From: an uncultured Prevotellaceae bacterium
GTDB taxonomy: Bacteria > Bacteroidota > Bacteroidia > Bacteroidales > Bacteroidaceae
Length of the DNA: 40,891 nt
Assembly (NCBI GenBank): GCA_902762565.1
Contig: CACWOS010000021.1
Coordinates: forward strand, 1 to 40,891
Direction: 5' to 3'
The notes under the pieces were generated by a model. It had not been told where the DNA came from and made no database searches. It saw only the letters and a program-made list of their open reading frames with translations. The position numbers were made by a program, and so were the translations under genes. Positions 15,794 through 26,260 of this stretch are shown in pieces. Each line of letters opens with the position of its first letter. Positions within the stretch are counted from its first letter, which is position 1.

Positions 15794-16433
15794 ACAATAC
15801 GTGTGTCACACGTTCCCATTTAGACGCTTCTTGCATCACTTCGTTGAGCAGGAAGCGTCCTTCTATTTCTAATGGTTCAAAAGTCATATACTGCTTGTCA
15901 AACTTCAAGGTTTCCTGCAACATCCACATTACGCCACGTGCAAAGCGTCTGACGCCCCATGCATCCAACAAGCTGCCACCCTTCAACGTTTCGTATTTAG
16001 CATTACTCTTTTGCAATACGTAATAATAATCTAACAACAGCCCCAGATCCAATTTATTCTGCAGATACTGCTGATAAATGTACTCTATGGTCATCTTAGA
16101 TACAGTCGACACTTCATTAGCTGGTTGTTGCCTTAAGTCCAATAGTTCTTCGTCGTAATAACGAGCCAACACAGATGGCTTTTCAGCCATCTCGTTGGTT
16201 TCTCGTATGCTTTCTGATTCCGCCATCCAGTCAAGACTGATATCCTGAGGTGCACGCAAACCAAACTCAAACAATTTCATCACGCCGTGATAGGTGATGC
16301 CTTCAACATGCTGTTGTTTCGATATCTCGTACAGTTGTTGCCACTCTTCAGGCTCTGGGCCACGACTCAGGCAGTCCATACGTCCTATGGACACCTGCAA
16401 CAGTTCAAAAAAGAGCGAATCAATCTTTTTCAT
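15756..16433 (-). pseudogene. Nucleotidyltransferase-family protein lacking its catalytic core
   Basis: From the ATG at 16433 (MKKIDSLFFELLQVS) there are 225 residues. The N-terminal part (PEPEEWQQLYEISKQQHVEGITYHGV) and the later LLLDYYYVLQKS...GVRRFARGVMWMLQE...EGRFLLNEVMQEA match, in order, the outer portions of the NTP_transf_5 nucleotidyltransferases found by the hundred in Bacteroidota. The middle of roughly 110-120 residues with the GDIDL-type metal-binding motif is absent; residue 90 runs straight to the C-terminal helical part. The tail after NEVMQEA also departs from the family and runs into the 3' end of the converging C1B peptidase gene. It is probably an internally deleted, 3'-truncated relic, though a non-catalytic protein cannot be excluded. 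The frame stays open to 16574 upstream, inside the GH2 gene. Confidence 0.6.
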
Positions 16434-16467
16434 GACGTTCGTGTTTGAATATTCGATATTTGTTTTC

Positions 16468-19569
<3,102 letters not shown>

Positions 19570-19578
19570 TCATGTTTA

Positions 19579-19938
19579 TTAGTTTTCCTTAAATGCGACG
19601 ACACCCGTCATCTCCTTGTCCATGTAGAACGTAGCACTGCACGTATCCTTGTCCATCAGATAGCGTGTGCGCAACAACCATAGCGTCTTTCCGTCACGCT
19701 TCTGGTAACTGATATCGCGACGGAAATGGGCTGGTGTGCGTCCATGCAGCACTTGTATGAGTGAATCGCTGATGTTACGCGTTGAGTCAACGTCGTAGAA
19801 CTCCAGATAGCTCACCTTCGAGTAGTCCTCGACGTTAGCCTTCATAAAGTCCTTGATAATTGACTTGGCTTCCTGTCGTCGTCCGCACGAGGCCAACAAC
19901 AACACGCCTATACCTATTATAATATATATACGCTTCAT
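19579..19938 (-). CDS. Small lipoprotein of unknown function
   Basis: This 119-residue protein starts at the ATG at 19938, which shares its A with the TAA stop of pepD (TAATG), a classic stop-restart junction. The N-terminus MKRIYIIIGIGVLLLASCG has a lipobox with Cys18. The mature domain (about 100 residues) has mixed alpha/beta character with VSYLEFYDVDSTRNISDS and FYMDKEMTGVVAF. I do not recognise the family. The frame extends upstream to 19983 inside pepD, but those residues have no signal character. Confidence 0.8.
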   Translation of the reverse strand: MKRIYIIIGIGVLLLASCGRRQEAKSIIKDFMKANVEDYSKVSYLEFYDVDSTRNISDSLIQVLHGRTPAHFRRDISYQKRDGKTLWLLRTRYLMDKDTCSATFYMDKEMTGVVAFKEN

Positions 19939-21398
19939 TACTTCTGTGGTATCTGCTTCAGCACATCGAGCAGGTGATCCCAAACCATCTGCACGGTAGG
20001 AATGTGCAAGCGTTCGTCAGGTGTATGTACGAAGCGCAGCGTAGGACCGAACGACACCATATCCAGATTAGGATAACGCTCTGAGAACAGGCCACACTCC
20101 AATCCTGCATGGATGCCACGCATAATGGGTTCCTTGCCAAACAACTTCACGTACGACTCCTTCACGATACGCTGCAGGTCACTGTGCGAACGCATCTTCC
20201 AAGCAGGATAGCCGTCTGAATGGACAACATCAGCGCCAGCCAAACGGAAGCAGGCACCAATGGTGGCACACATGTTGTCGAGGTTCGACATCACATTCGA
20301 ACGCTGCGAGCTGACAATCTTGATTTCCGTATCTGACGTCTCGATGCTGGCAATATTGCTCGAGGTTTCCACCATACCGTTCAGTGCAGGATCCTGACAA
20401 ATAGCATAAATACCATTGTCCACAGCCTGCAGGGCGAAGATGAAGTTGCGAGCCACCTGAGCCTCAATGACGGGTTCGGCATCCGTCGACTCCATCGTCC
20501 AAACCATCTGCGTATCCGTCACGCAGAACTCCTCCTCTACCTGCGAAGCGTAGATATTCCAGTCGGCCTTCACGTTCTCCTTGATGGCGTTGGGAACGGC
20601 AATCACAAACATACCATCGCGAGGAATGGCGTTGTGCATCTTACCGCTATTGAACTGAGCCAGACGCACGTCCTCGTACTTGTTGATGGTCTGATACAGG
20701 AAGCGTCCCAACAACTTAATGGCATTAGCGCGCTGTTTGTTGATGTCGTCGCCAGAGTGACCACCCACCAAACCTTTCAGCTGAGCACGCAAGAAGAACG
20801 AACCTGCAGGTGCGTCCTCTTTCTTAAATGTAAACTTAGCCGTTGTGTTACGCCCACCAGCACAGCTGATAAAAATCTCACCCTCGTCCTCAGAGTCGAG
20901 GTTTATCAGGTAATCGCCAGTCATGAATCCAGCTTTCATACCTTCAGCACCCGTCAAGCCCGTTTCTTCGTCGCGCGTAAAGACACACTCGATGGGACCG
21001 TGCTCGATATCGTCCGAAGCCAACAGGGCCAGCTCCATCGCACAGCCAATACCGTCGTCGGCACCCAGTGTGGTACCCTCAGCAGTCAGCCATTCGCCAT
21101 CGATATACGTCTTGATGGGGTCGTTGTCGAAATCTATCTCGTAGTCCACTAGCTTGTCGCACACCATATCCATGTGACTCTGCAGAATCACCGTCTTGCG
21201 ATTCTCCATACCCTTCGTGGCACCCTTGCGGATGATGACGTTACCCGTCTCGTCCACCTTCGTTTCCAACCCGTGGCTCGCGCCCCACTCTTTCAGGTAT
21301 GCAATCATCTTCTCTTCGCGTTTCGACGGACGCGGAATCTGGTTAATCTTCGCAAATTCGTCGAAGACTATAGCCGGTTTTAATTCAATATTACTCAT
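19938..21398 (-). CDS. pepD: Aminoacyl-histidine dipeptidase (M20C, PepD)
   Basis: This 486-residue cytosolic metallodipeptidase has metal-binding motifs ILQSHMDMVCDK (about 70-81), LGADDGIGCAMEL, FTRDEETGLTGAEGM (catalytic Glu) and the later GIHAGLECG and LRFVHTPDERLHI. Length is typical for M20C PepD. It hydrolyses Xaa-His and other dipeptides. It heads a short operon continuing with a lipoprotein and perhaps the GH2 gene, and has a perfect promoter at 21441-21472. Confidence 0.94.
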   Translation of the reverse strand: MSNIELKPAIVFDEFAKINQIPRPSKREEKMIAYLKEWGASHGLETKVDETGNVIIRKGATKGMENRKTVILQSHMDMVCDKLVDYEIDFDNDPIKTYIDGEWLTAEGTTLGADDGIGCAMELALLASDDIEHGPIECVFTRDEETGLTGAEGMKAGFMTGDYLINLDSEDEGEIFISCAGGRNTTAKFTFKKEDAPAGSFFLRAQLKGLVGGHSGDDINKQRANAIKLLGRFLYQTINKYEDVRLAQFNSGKMHNAIPRDGMFVIAVPNAIKENVKADWNIYASQVEEEFCVTDTQMVWTMESTDAEPVIEAQVARNFIFALQAVDNGIYAICQDPALNGMVETSSNIASIETSDTEIKIVSSQRSNVMSNLDNMCATIGACFRLAGADVVHSDGYPAWKMRSHSDLQRIVKESYVKLFGKEPIMRGIHAGLECGLFSERYPNLDMVSFGPTLRFVHTPDERLHIPTVQMVWDHLLDVLKQIPQK

Positions 21399-21440
21399 AA
21401 TTCTGTTTTATTTAGTTTGTATTTATTCGTCGATTTTGTG

Positions 21441-21472
21441 CAAAGGTACAAATAAGTATGCGAAAAACCAAA
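21441..21472 (-). promoter_or_regulatory. Promoter of pepD
   Basis: Minus strand: TTTG (21472-21469), 20 bases, TACCTTTG (21448-21441). Confidence 0.85.
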
Positions 21473-21512
21473 TATAGTTCATTTTTTCTTCGTTTTTTTC
21501 ATTATTTCTTCG

Positions 21513-21520
21513 TACTTTTG
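21513..21520 (+). promoter_or_regulatory. TAnnTTTG box for the HU-like gene
   Basis: TACTTTTG on the plus strand, 36 bases before the ATG at 21557. The upstream region is T-rich without a clean TTTG at 20-base spacing. It is divergent from the pepD promoter. Confidence 0.65.
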
Positions 21521-21556
21521 CAAGTGCAAATCACATGAAAGAAAAACTAAATCGCT

Positions 21557-22186
21557 ATGCCACGTAAGACAGACGGAGTTCTCTTTGAACTGCAGCCACG
21601 CCCAACGAAGGGTGATGACGGGAAGCCATTGCTCTATGCCAAACCCGTCGTAGATCATAAATACAATCTCGACGATATCGACGATTTCTGTAATAAATAT
21701 CGCCACACCAGCAAAGGCGAGATGAAGCGTTTCTTCGACTTACTGGAGGAGGTCACCACCATGTGGCTACGTGAAGGCCAGCGTGTGGAAACACCCTTTG
21801 GTTCGTTTGCTCCAAAAATCAGACTACTAGGTGATCATACCGACCCAGCAAAGGTGACTGGGCGCGACGTGATATATGGCGGCATTGAATTCATACCCGC
21901 CAAACAGTTCGTAAAGGATGCCGATTGCGGGCGTCATGGGTTCCGCTGCCGCAAGAACAGAGTGGGCAACAGCCAGATGTACGACCAAAAGGCAATGGAC
22001 GAGGCCCTGCGGAAGAGCTTTCGTCACGGATACATCACCATCAAGACTTTCCAGATATTCAGCGGACTGAAATATAATTCGGCAAAAAACTTCCTCGACA
22101 GCCTTTGCATAGGAGAGGATCCCCGCCTAAGTTGCTATAAGGATGGACGCACTTGGCACTATATTGTTCTAAAGACTATTCCATAG
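21557..22186 (+). CDS. HU/IHF-like DNA-binding protein with extra C-terminal domain
   Basis: This 209-residue protein has an N-terminal half (about 1-130) resembling the HU-like domains of Bacteroidota. It has a helical segment, then LREGQRVETPFGSFAPKIRL, which corresponds to the HU strand with GFGTF, and GIEFIPAKQF near the domain end, where HU has R-x-x-x-F-x-P. The C-terminal part (about 140-209) has two helices and KTFQIFSGLKYNSAKNFLDSL, which looks like a helix-turn-helix-like element. The protein is basic. It probably binds DNA non-specifically or at structured sites. It is divergent from pepD and is followed by an unusual GC-rich inverted-repeat array. Confidence 0.75.
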   Translation: MPRKTDGVLFELQPRPTKGDDGKPLLYAKPVVDHKYNLDDIDDFCNKYRHTSKGEMKRFFDLLEEVTTMWLREGQRVETPFGSFAPKIRLLGDHTDPAKVTGRDVIYGGIEFIPAKQFVKDADCGRHGFRCRKNRVGNSQMYDQKAMDEALRKSFRHGYITIKTFQIFSGLKYNSAKNFLDSLCIGEDPRLSCYKDGRTWHYIVLKTIP

Positions 22187-22201
22187 ATATAAAATTGACT
22201 C

Positions 22202-22280
22202 GTAGCGTTCGCTACAAAGATTTTTGCCGCTCGCTATAATATTTCGTAGCGGGCGCTATGAATATTTTCTCCGCCCGCTA
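22202..22280. repeat. Four-unit GC-palindrome array
   Basis: Four units of about 22 bases alternate a GC-rich core with an AT-rich spacer: GTAGCGTTCGCTAC (22202-22215), GCCGCTCGCTA (22226-22236), GTAGCGGGCGCTA (22246-22258) and TCCGCCCGCTA (22270-22280). The shared element is TAGCGNNCG(C/G) in alternating or palindromic orientation, and spacers contain runs such as AATATTT. No T-run terminator is formed. Confidence 0.65.
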
Positions 22281-22432
22281 AAAACTCACAACTGACCGTT
22301 TCTCTCCCTCTCAAAACGTCACTTCCCCCCTGTAAGTGAGTCGCTTTCCCCCTACAACAGACGTCCGAACAACCGTAAAGTGACATCCCTTCGTCGCGCG
22401 AATGCCATTACGAGCAAAATGATAGCGAATAA

Positions 22433-22464
22433 TTTGGAAGATTAAGAAATTGTTCTTATCTTTG
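22433..22464 (+). promoter_or_regulatory. Promoter of a small ORF
   Basis: TTTG (22433-22436), exactly 20 bases, TATCTTTG (22457-22464). It faces the small ORF at 22534 with a leader of about 65 bases. Confidence 0.75.
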
Positions 22465-22533
22465 CAGAAAAATCGGTCCTGACCCCCACCGACTGTCAAC
22501 AAGGGACATTCAGCGTTTCCATCTGGTTCAACG

Positions 22534-22644
22534 ATGAGCAAGGCCTATAATCCCCAATTGAAACATCATTGCGAGGACATTAACTACCAGTATCAGAACG
22601 GTCTGAACTGCCTATATTTTAATTTTCCGTATAAAGAGGACTAA
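22534..22644 (+). CDS. Small ORF, 36 residues, unknown
   Basis: ATG at 22534 to tandem TAATAA stops (22642-22647). The peptide is MSKAYNPQLKHHCEDINYQY followed by 16 residues ending in FNFPYKED. It has no hydrophobic segment, is rich in Tyr, Asn and His, and has two Cys. An in-frame TGA lies upstream, so the ORF is not the end of a longer gene. A consensus promoter is placed correctly before it, and the next gene has its own promoter at 22669. No homologue is recalled. Alternatively the transcript could be a small RNA. Confidence 0.45.
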   Translation: MSKAYNPQLKHHCEDINYQYQNGLNCLYFNFPYKED

Positions 22645-22668
22645 TAAATGCTAAAAGGTGGGCTGAGG

Positions 22669-22700
22669 TTTGGTCAGTTCACTTTTTTTGCGTACTTTTG
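22669..22700 (+). promoter_or_regulatory. Promoter of the small membrane protein / OmpH operon
   Basis: TTTG (22669-22672), 20 bases, TACTTTTG (22693-22700), 21 bases before the ATG at 22722. Confidence 0.82.
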
Positions 22701-22721
22701 CAGTCGCTTATATAATATAAT

Positions 22722-22934
22722 ATGGTAAAGACGCTGGTTGTCAGTATAGTCATCATTGCAGCAGGTATGTTGCTGCTGTTGGTCAAGGTGCTGTTGAAGA
22801 GGAACGGGACGTTTTCGTCACAACACATTCACGACAGTAAGGCGATGAAGGAGCGAGGCATCCACTGCGTGATGGACCAAGACCGCGAAATGCGACGGAC
22901 GGCAAGGACGGCTGTCAGCGAACGGTCGGAATAA
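22722..22934 (+). CDS. Small single-span membrane protein
   Basis: This 70-residue protein has one N-terminal transmembrane helix (about residues 4-24, VVSIVIIAAGMLLLLVKVLL). A basic cytoplasmic tail follows, containing SSQHIHDSKAMKERGIHCVMDQDREMRR. Proteins with this tail pattern (H-I-x-x-S-K-A-M-x-x-R-G-I-x-C-V) are, from memory, conserved and unnamed in Bacteroidales. Its own promoter lies immediately upstream and the OmpH-like gene follows after 70 bases with no visible second promoter, so the two are probably cotranscribed. Confidence 0.75.
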   Translation: MVKTLVVSIVIIAAGMLLLLVKVLLKRNGTFSSQHIHDSKAMKERGIHCVMDQDREMRRTARTAVSERSE

Positions 22935-22953
22935 GGGAATCGCGGATTTACAG

Positions 22954-22980
22954 AATAACGTAATAACGAAATAACGATAA
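22954..22980. repeat. Three-unit octamer tandem repeat
   Basis: AATAACGT, AATAACGA, AATAACGA in tandem, between the small membrane protein and the OmpH-like gene. Confidence 0.75.
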
Positions 22981-23004
22981 TCATAAAGAATAAAAACAAA
23001 AGAA

Positions 23005-23622
23005 ATGAAAAAGTACATGTTTTTGGCCGCAGCTGCTTTGGTAGCTCTGGCATCGTGCAACAACGAGAGCCCTAAGATGGATGAGAAACCCGCAGCTGCC
23101 GAGGCTGGTCAGGAAGGCGGTTTGAAGATTGCCTACGTCGAGGTTGACTCGCTGATGACACAGTATGAGTTCTGCAAGGAGTTCACACTGATTCTTGAGA
23201 AGAAGAGCACCAACGCCCGCAACACGCTGAACTCGAAGGGTCAGGCTCTGCAGAGCGCAATGGCCAACTTCCAGCAGAAGCTGCAGAACAATGGTTTCAC
23301 CAGCCGTGAGCAGGCCGAAGGTCAGCAGGCAGCCATCCAGCGCCAGCAGCAGAGTCTGCAGGAACTTCAGGCTCGTCTGGAGAACGAACTGGCTACCGAG
23401 ACTCAGAAGTACAACGCTGGTCTGCGCGACTCGTTGCAGCACTTCCTCGATGCCTACAACAAGGACAAGAAGTTCGACCTCATCCTGACCAAGCAGGGCG
23501 ACAACATCCTCTACGCCGCCAAGCGTTTCGACATCACCAACGATGTCATCAATGGTCTGAACAAGCACTACAAGTCTACGCTGAAGACTGCTGAGACCAA
23601 GAAGGACGAGAAGAAGAAGTAA
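23005..23622 (+). CDS. OmpH/Skp-like periplasmic lipoprotein
   Basis: This 205-residue protein has a lipobox (LVALASCN, Cys18), a short acidic/Ala linker, then IAYVEVDSLMTQYEFCKEF, the typical start of the Skp/OmpH domain. A long, Gln-rich coiled coil follows (about 70-150), then the closing FDLILTKQGDNILYAAKRFDITNDVINGLNKHY, matching the Skp body strand and helix. The Lys-rich C-terminus is usual. It probably acts as a periplasmic holdase for outer-membrane proteins, here membrane-tethered. It is followed after 25 bases by the RNA helicase gene. Confidence 0.9.
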   Translation: MKKYMFLAAAALVALASCNNESPKMDEKPAAAEAGQEGGLKIAYVEVDSLMTQYEFCKEFTLILEKKSTNARNTLNSKGQALQSAMANFQQKLQNNGFTSREQAEGQQAAIQRQQQSLQELQARLENELATETQKYNAGLRDSLQHFLDAYNKDKKFDLILTKQGDNILYAAKRFDITNDVINGLNKHYKSTLKTAETKKDEKKK

Positions 23623-23633
23623 GCGCTTCGCTA

Positions 23634-23661
23634 GTGAAGAGTGAAGAATGAAGAGTGGAGA
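23634..23661. repeat. Four-unit heptamer array, (G/A)TGAAGA
   Basis: GTGAAGA, GTGAAGA, ATGAAGA, GTGGAGA in tandem. The third unit supplies the ATG of the helicase gene. Confidence 0.8.
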
Positions 23662-24982
23662 ATTTATACAGAAAATTCTGACTAAGCTCCGCATCACTGA
23701 ACTGAACGAGATGCAGCAACACGCCGCCGAAGCCATCACGGGCTCCGACGGTGATGTTGTTTTACTCTCACCTACTGGTTCTGGCAAAACGCTGGCCTAT
23801 CTTCTACCCCTCGTACAACTGTTGGATAGCACATCCGATGCCGTTCAGGCACTCGTCATTACCCCTGGACGTGAACTGGCCCTACAGTCACATCAAGTAC
23901 TGCAAAGCATGGGTTGTGGCATCCGCTCTACGGCCTGCTACGGTGGACGTGCAGCGATGGACGAACATAAGGTATTAAAAGAGGTACGCCCGCAAATAGT
24001 CTTCGGCACACCAGGTCGACTGAACGACCATCTGGACAAGGAGAACATCTCGCGCTACGGCATCCGTTGGCTCATCATCGACGAGTTCGACAAGTGTCTC
24101 GAGATGGGATTCCAGGCTGAGATGCAAAAGCTCATCAAGAGCCTGCCAGGACTGCAGCGTCGCATCCTGCTCTCGGCTACCAATACGGAGCAGATTCCGC
24201 AGTTCGTCAATATGTCGAAGAAGGGCACGCTGATTGACTTCCTGTCTGAAGAGGAACAGACCTCCGAACGCGTGACGTTATACGAGGTACACAGCCCGCA
24301 GAAGGACAAGCTGGATACGCTGCGTCAGTTGCTGTTAAGCTTTGGCGACGAGAGCAGCATCGTGTTCCTGAACTATCGTGAGTCTGTAGAGCGCGTCAAC
24401 AGCTATCTCGTCGAACAGGGCTTTACCACCAGCTGCTTTCATGGCGGACTGGAACAGCGTCAGCGCGAAGACCAGCTCTATCGTTTCTCGAACGGATCGG
24501 CCAACGTCCTCGTATCCACCGACTTAGCATCACGCGGACTGGACATCCCCAACATTCAGAACATTGTCCACTACCATCTGCCCGAAAGCCAGGAGGGCTA
24601 CATCCATCGTGTGGGCCGTACGGCTCGCTGGGATGCCACAGGTCGTTCGTTCTTTATTCTGAACAGCGAGGAGCATATCCCCAACTACGTTGAGGGCAAC
24701 GTCGAAAGCTATGAGCCAGTAGCTAACAGCCAAGAGCCAACAGCCCCCAAAAACGTTACGCTCTACATTGGTAAGGGCAAGAAGGACAAGATATCGAGGG
24801 GAGACATCGTGGGCTTCCTCTGCAAGAACGGTGGACTGAAGGCCGACGAAATTGGTCGTATCGATGTCAAAGACCGCTATGCCTACGTGGCTATCCGTCG
24901 CGAAAAACTAAAGCAGACGTTACACCTCGTACAAGGACAAAAGATAAAAGGTATCAAAACCATCGTCGAAGAGGTACGTTAA
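23648..24982 (+). CDS. DEAD-box RNA helicase with DbpA-type RNA-binding domain
   Basis: This 444-residue ATP-dependent RNA helicase has, in order: SPTGSGKT (41-48, motif I), TPGRELA, GTPGRL (120-124, Ib), DEFD at 145-148 (motif II, with Phe instead of the usual Ala), SAT (176-178, III), STDLASRGLDIPNI (V) and HRVGRTAR (VI). The last 75 residues (VTLYIGKGKKDKISRGDIVGF to the end) are a DbpA RNA-binding domain, which in E. coli DbpA targets 23S rRNA; a ribosome-assembly role is therefore likely. The linker between the helicase and this domain is encoded partly by a heptamer repeat (24714-24748). The start lies inside another heptamer array. Confidence 0.93.
   Translation: MKSGEFIQKILTKLRITELNEMQQHAAEAITGSDGDVVLLSPTGSGKTLAYLLPLVQLLDSTSDAVQALVITPGRELALQSHQVLQSMGCGIRSTACYGGRAAMDEHKVLKEVRPQIVFGTPGRLNDHLDKENISRYGIRWLIIDEFDKCLEMGFQAEMQKLIKSLPGLQRRILLSATNTEQIPQFVNMSKKGTLIDFLSEEEQTSERVTLYEVHSPQKDKLDTLRQLLLSFGDESSIVFLNYRESVERVNSYLVEQGFTTSCFHGGLEQRQREDQLYRFSNGSANVLVSTDLASRGLDIPNIQNIVHYHLPESQEGYIHRVGRTARWDATGRSFFILNSEEHIPNYVEGNVESYEPVANSQEPTAPKNVTLYIGKGKKDKISRGDIVGFLCKNGGLKADEIGRIDVKDRYAYVAIRREKLKQTLHLVQGQKIKGIKTIVEEVR
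24714..24748. repeat. Heptamer array inside the helicase gene
   Basis: AGCCAGT, AGCTAAC, AGCCAAG, AGCCAAC, AGCCCCC: four clear units plus a fifth that shares only the first four bases. It encodes the linker EPVANSQEPTAP between RecA domain 2 and the RNA-binding domain. Confidence 0.75.
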
Positions 24983-25065
24983 TGGTCAATCGGTCAAGAT
25001 TTTGCCACTCTGACTTGACAAATAGCAATCAAAATAGTATATTTTACTTAATTATTGCTCAAATA

Positions 25066-25097
25066 TTTGGTCAATTGAAATAAAAAGTGTAATTTCG
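25066..25097 (+). promoter_or_regulatory. Promoter of serC-serA
   Basis: TTTG (25066-25069), 20 bases, TAATTTCG (25090-25097), one mismatch to TAnnTTTG. The leader to the ATG is about 60 bases and A-rich. Confidence 0.68.
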
Positions 25098-25162
25098 CAC
25101 CACATTTCTTAAGAATAGCAGCAAAAGTATATAAAACATATAACTAAATCAACATTAGAACA

Positions 25163-26230
25163 ATGAAGAAGTACAACTTTAACGCAGGTCCCTCGATGCT
25201 CCCACGTGAGGTCATCGAAGCTACCGCAAAACAGTGTCTTGATTTCAATGGCTCAGGTCTCTCTCTGATGGAGATCAGCCACCGTGCAAAGGACTTCCAG
25301 CCCGTTGTCGACGAGGCTGTAGCTCTGGTAAAGGAGCTCCTCGACATTCCTGAGGGCTACTCAGTCATCTTCCTCGGTGGTGGTGCCTCTCTCGAGTTCT
25401 GCATGATTCCCTACAACTTCCTGATTAAGAAGGCTGCTTACCTGAACACTGGTGTTTGGGCAAAGAAGGCCATGAAGGAAGCTAAGCTTTTCGGTGAGGT
25501 CGTTGAGGTGGCTTCTTCAGCTGACGCCAACTACACCTTCATCCCCAAGGACTGGAGCGTTCCCGCTGATGCTGACTACCTGCACATTACGACGAACAAC
25601 ACCATCTATGGTACTGAGATTCGTAAGGACCTCGACGTTCCCGTTCGCCTGATTGCCGATATGTCTTCAGACATCTTCAGCCGTCCTATCGACGTAGCTA
25701 AGTACGATGCCATCTATGCTGGTGCTCAGAAGAACCTGGCTATGGCTGGTGTTACCATCGTGATTGTGAAGGACGATGCACTGGGCAAGGCTCCTCGTGA
25801 GATTCCTACCATGCTCGACTATCGCACACACGTAGACAAGGGCAGTATGTTCAATACACCTCCTGTAGTTCCCATCTACAGTGCCCTCGAAACCCTCCGC
25901 TGGATCAAGCGCAATGGTGGTGTTCAGGCTATGGACAAGCTGGCTCAGCAGCGTGCTGAAATCGTCTATGGTGAGATCGACCGCAACAAGATGTTCCGCG
26001 GTACTGCCAATGTTGAGGACCGTTCAGTGATGAACCTCTGCTTCGTAATGGCTGACGAGTACAAGGAGCTGGAGAAGGACTTCCTTGATTTCGCAGTATC
26101 AAAGGGTATGGTTGGCGTGAAGGGTCACCGTTCAGTAGGTGGTTTCCGTGCTTCTTGCTACAACGCCCAGACCATCGAGGGCTGCAACGCTTTGGTAGCT
26201 TGCATGAAGGAGTTCGAGGCAAATCACTAA
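25163..26230 (+). CDS. serC: Phosphoserine aminotransferase
   Basis: This 355-residue PLP enzyme converts 3-phosphohydroxypyruvate and glutamate to phosphoserine and 2-oxoglutarate. It starts with the family hallmark [14 protein letters not shown], carries [10 protein letters not shown] (phosphate region), [12 protein letters not shown] and DMSSD, and [13 protein letters not shown] with Lys190 as PLP lysine. [13 protein letters not shown] near the C-terminus matches the substrate-binding arginine region. Length and start agree with the family. It is followed 30 bases later by serA, so the two consecutive serine-pathway steps are coupled. Confidence 0.95.
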   Translation: MKKYNFNAGPSMLPREVIEATAKQCLDFNGSGLSLMEISHRAKDFQPVVDEAVALVKELLDIPEGYSVIFLGGGASLEFCMIPYNFLIKKAAYLNTGVWAKKAMKEAKLFGEVVEVASSADANYTFIPKDWSVPADADYLHITTNNTIYGTEIRKDLDVPVRLIADMSSDIFSRPIDVAKYDAIYAGAQKNLAMAGVTIVIVKDDALGKAPREIPTMLDYRTHVDKGSMFNTPPVVPIYSALETLRWIKRNGGVQAMDKLAQQRAEIVYGEIDRNKMFRGTANVEDRSVMNLCFVMADEYKELEKDFLDFAVSKGMVGVKGHRSVGGFRASCYNAQTIEGCNALVACMKEFEANH

Positions 26231-26258
26231 TTGACAATTGATAATTGACAATTGATAA
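26231..26258. repeat. Four-unit heptamer array, TTGA(C/T)AA
   Basis: TTGACAA, TTGATAA, TTGACAA, TTGATAA fill the whole serC-serA spacer and end two bases before the serA ATG. The same unit occurs at 3381-3408. Confidence 0.88.
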
Positions 26259-26260
26259 TT

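Larger units (their letters stand above)
22187..22533. other. Non-coding stretch after the HU-like gene
   Basis: It holds the repeat array at 22202-22280, a C-rich segment with related strings (ACGTCACTTCCCCC near 22316 and AAAGTGACATCCCT near 22377), and a perfect promoter at 22433-22464. A 76-codon minus-strand ORF (22311-22541) covers that promoter and is judged a shadow. Confidence 0.55.

Noticed and set aside
22311-22541. Minus-strand ORF of 76 codons in the gap after the HU-like gene.
   Set aside because: It runs across a consensus plus-strand promoter and has no supported start. Its end resembles peptide strings produced by dispersed intergenic repeats.
23005-23787. Minus-strand ORF of 268 codons (22981-23787) opposite the OmpH-like gene.
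   Set aside because: Leucine/valine-rich composition typical of an antisense reading of a Gln-rich coiled coil; the sense gene is unambiguous.
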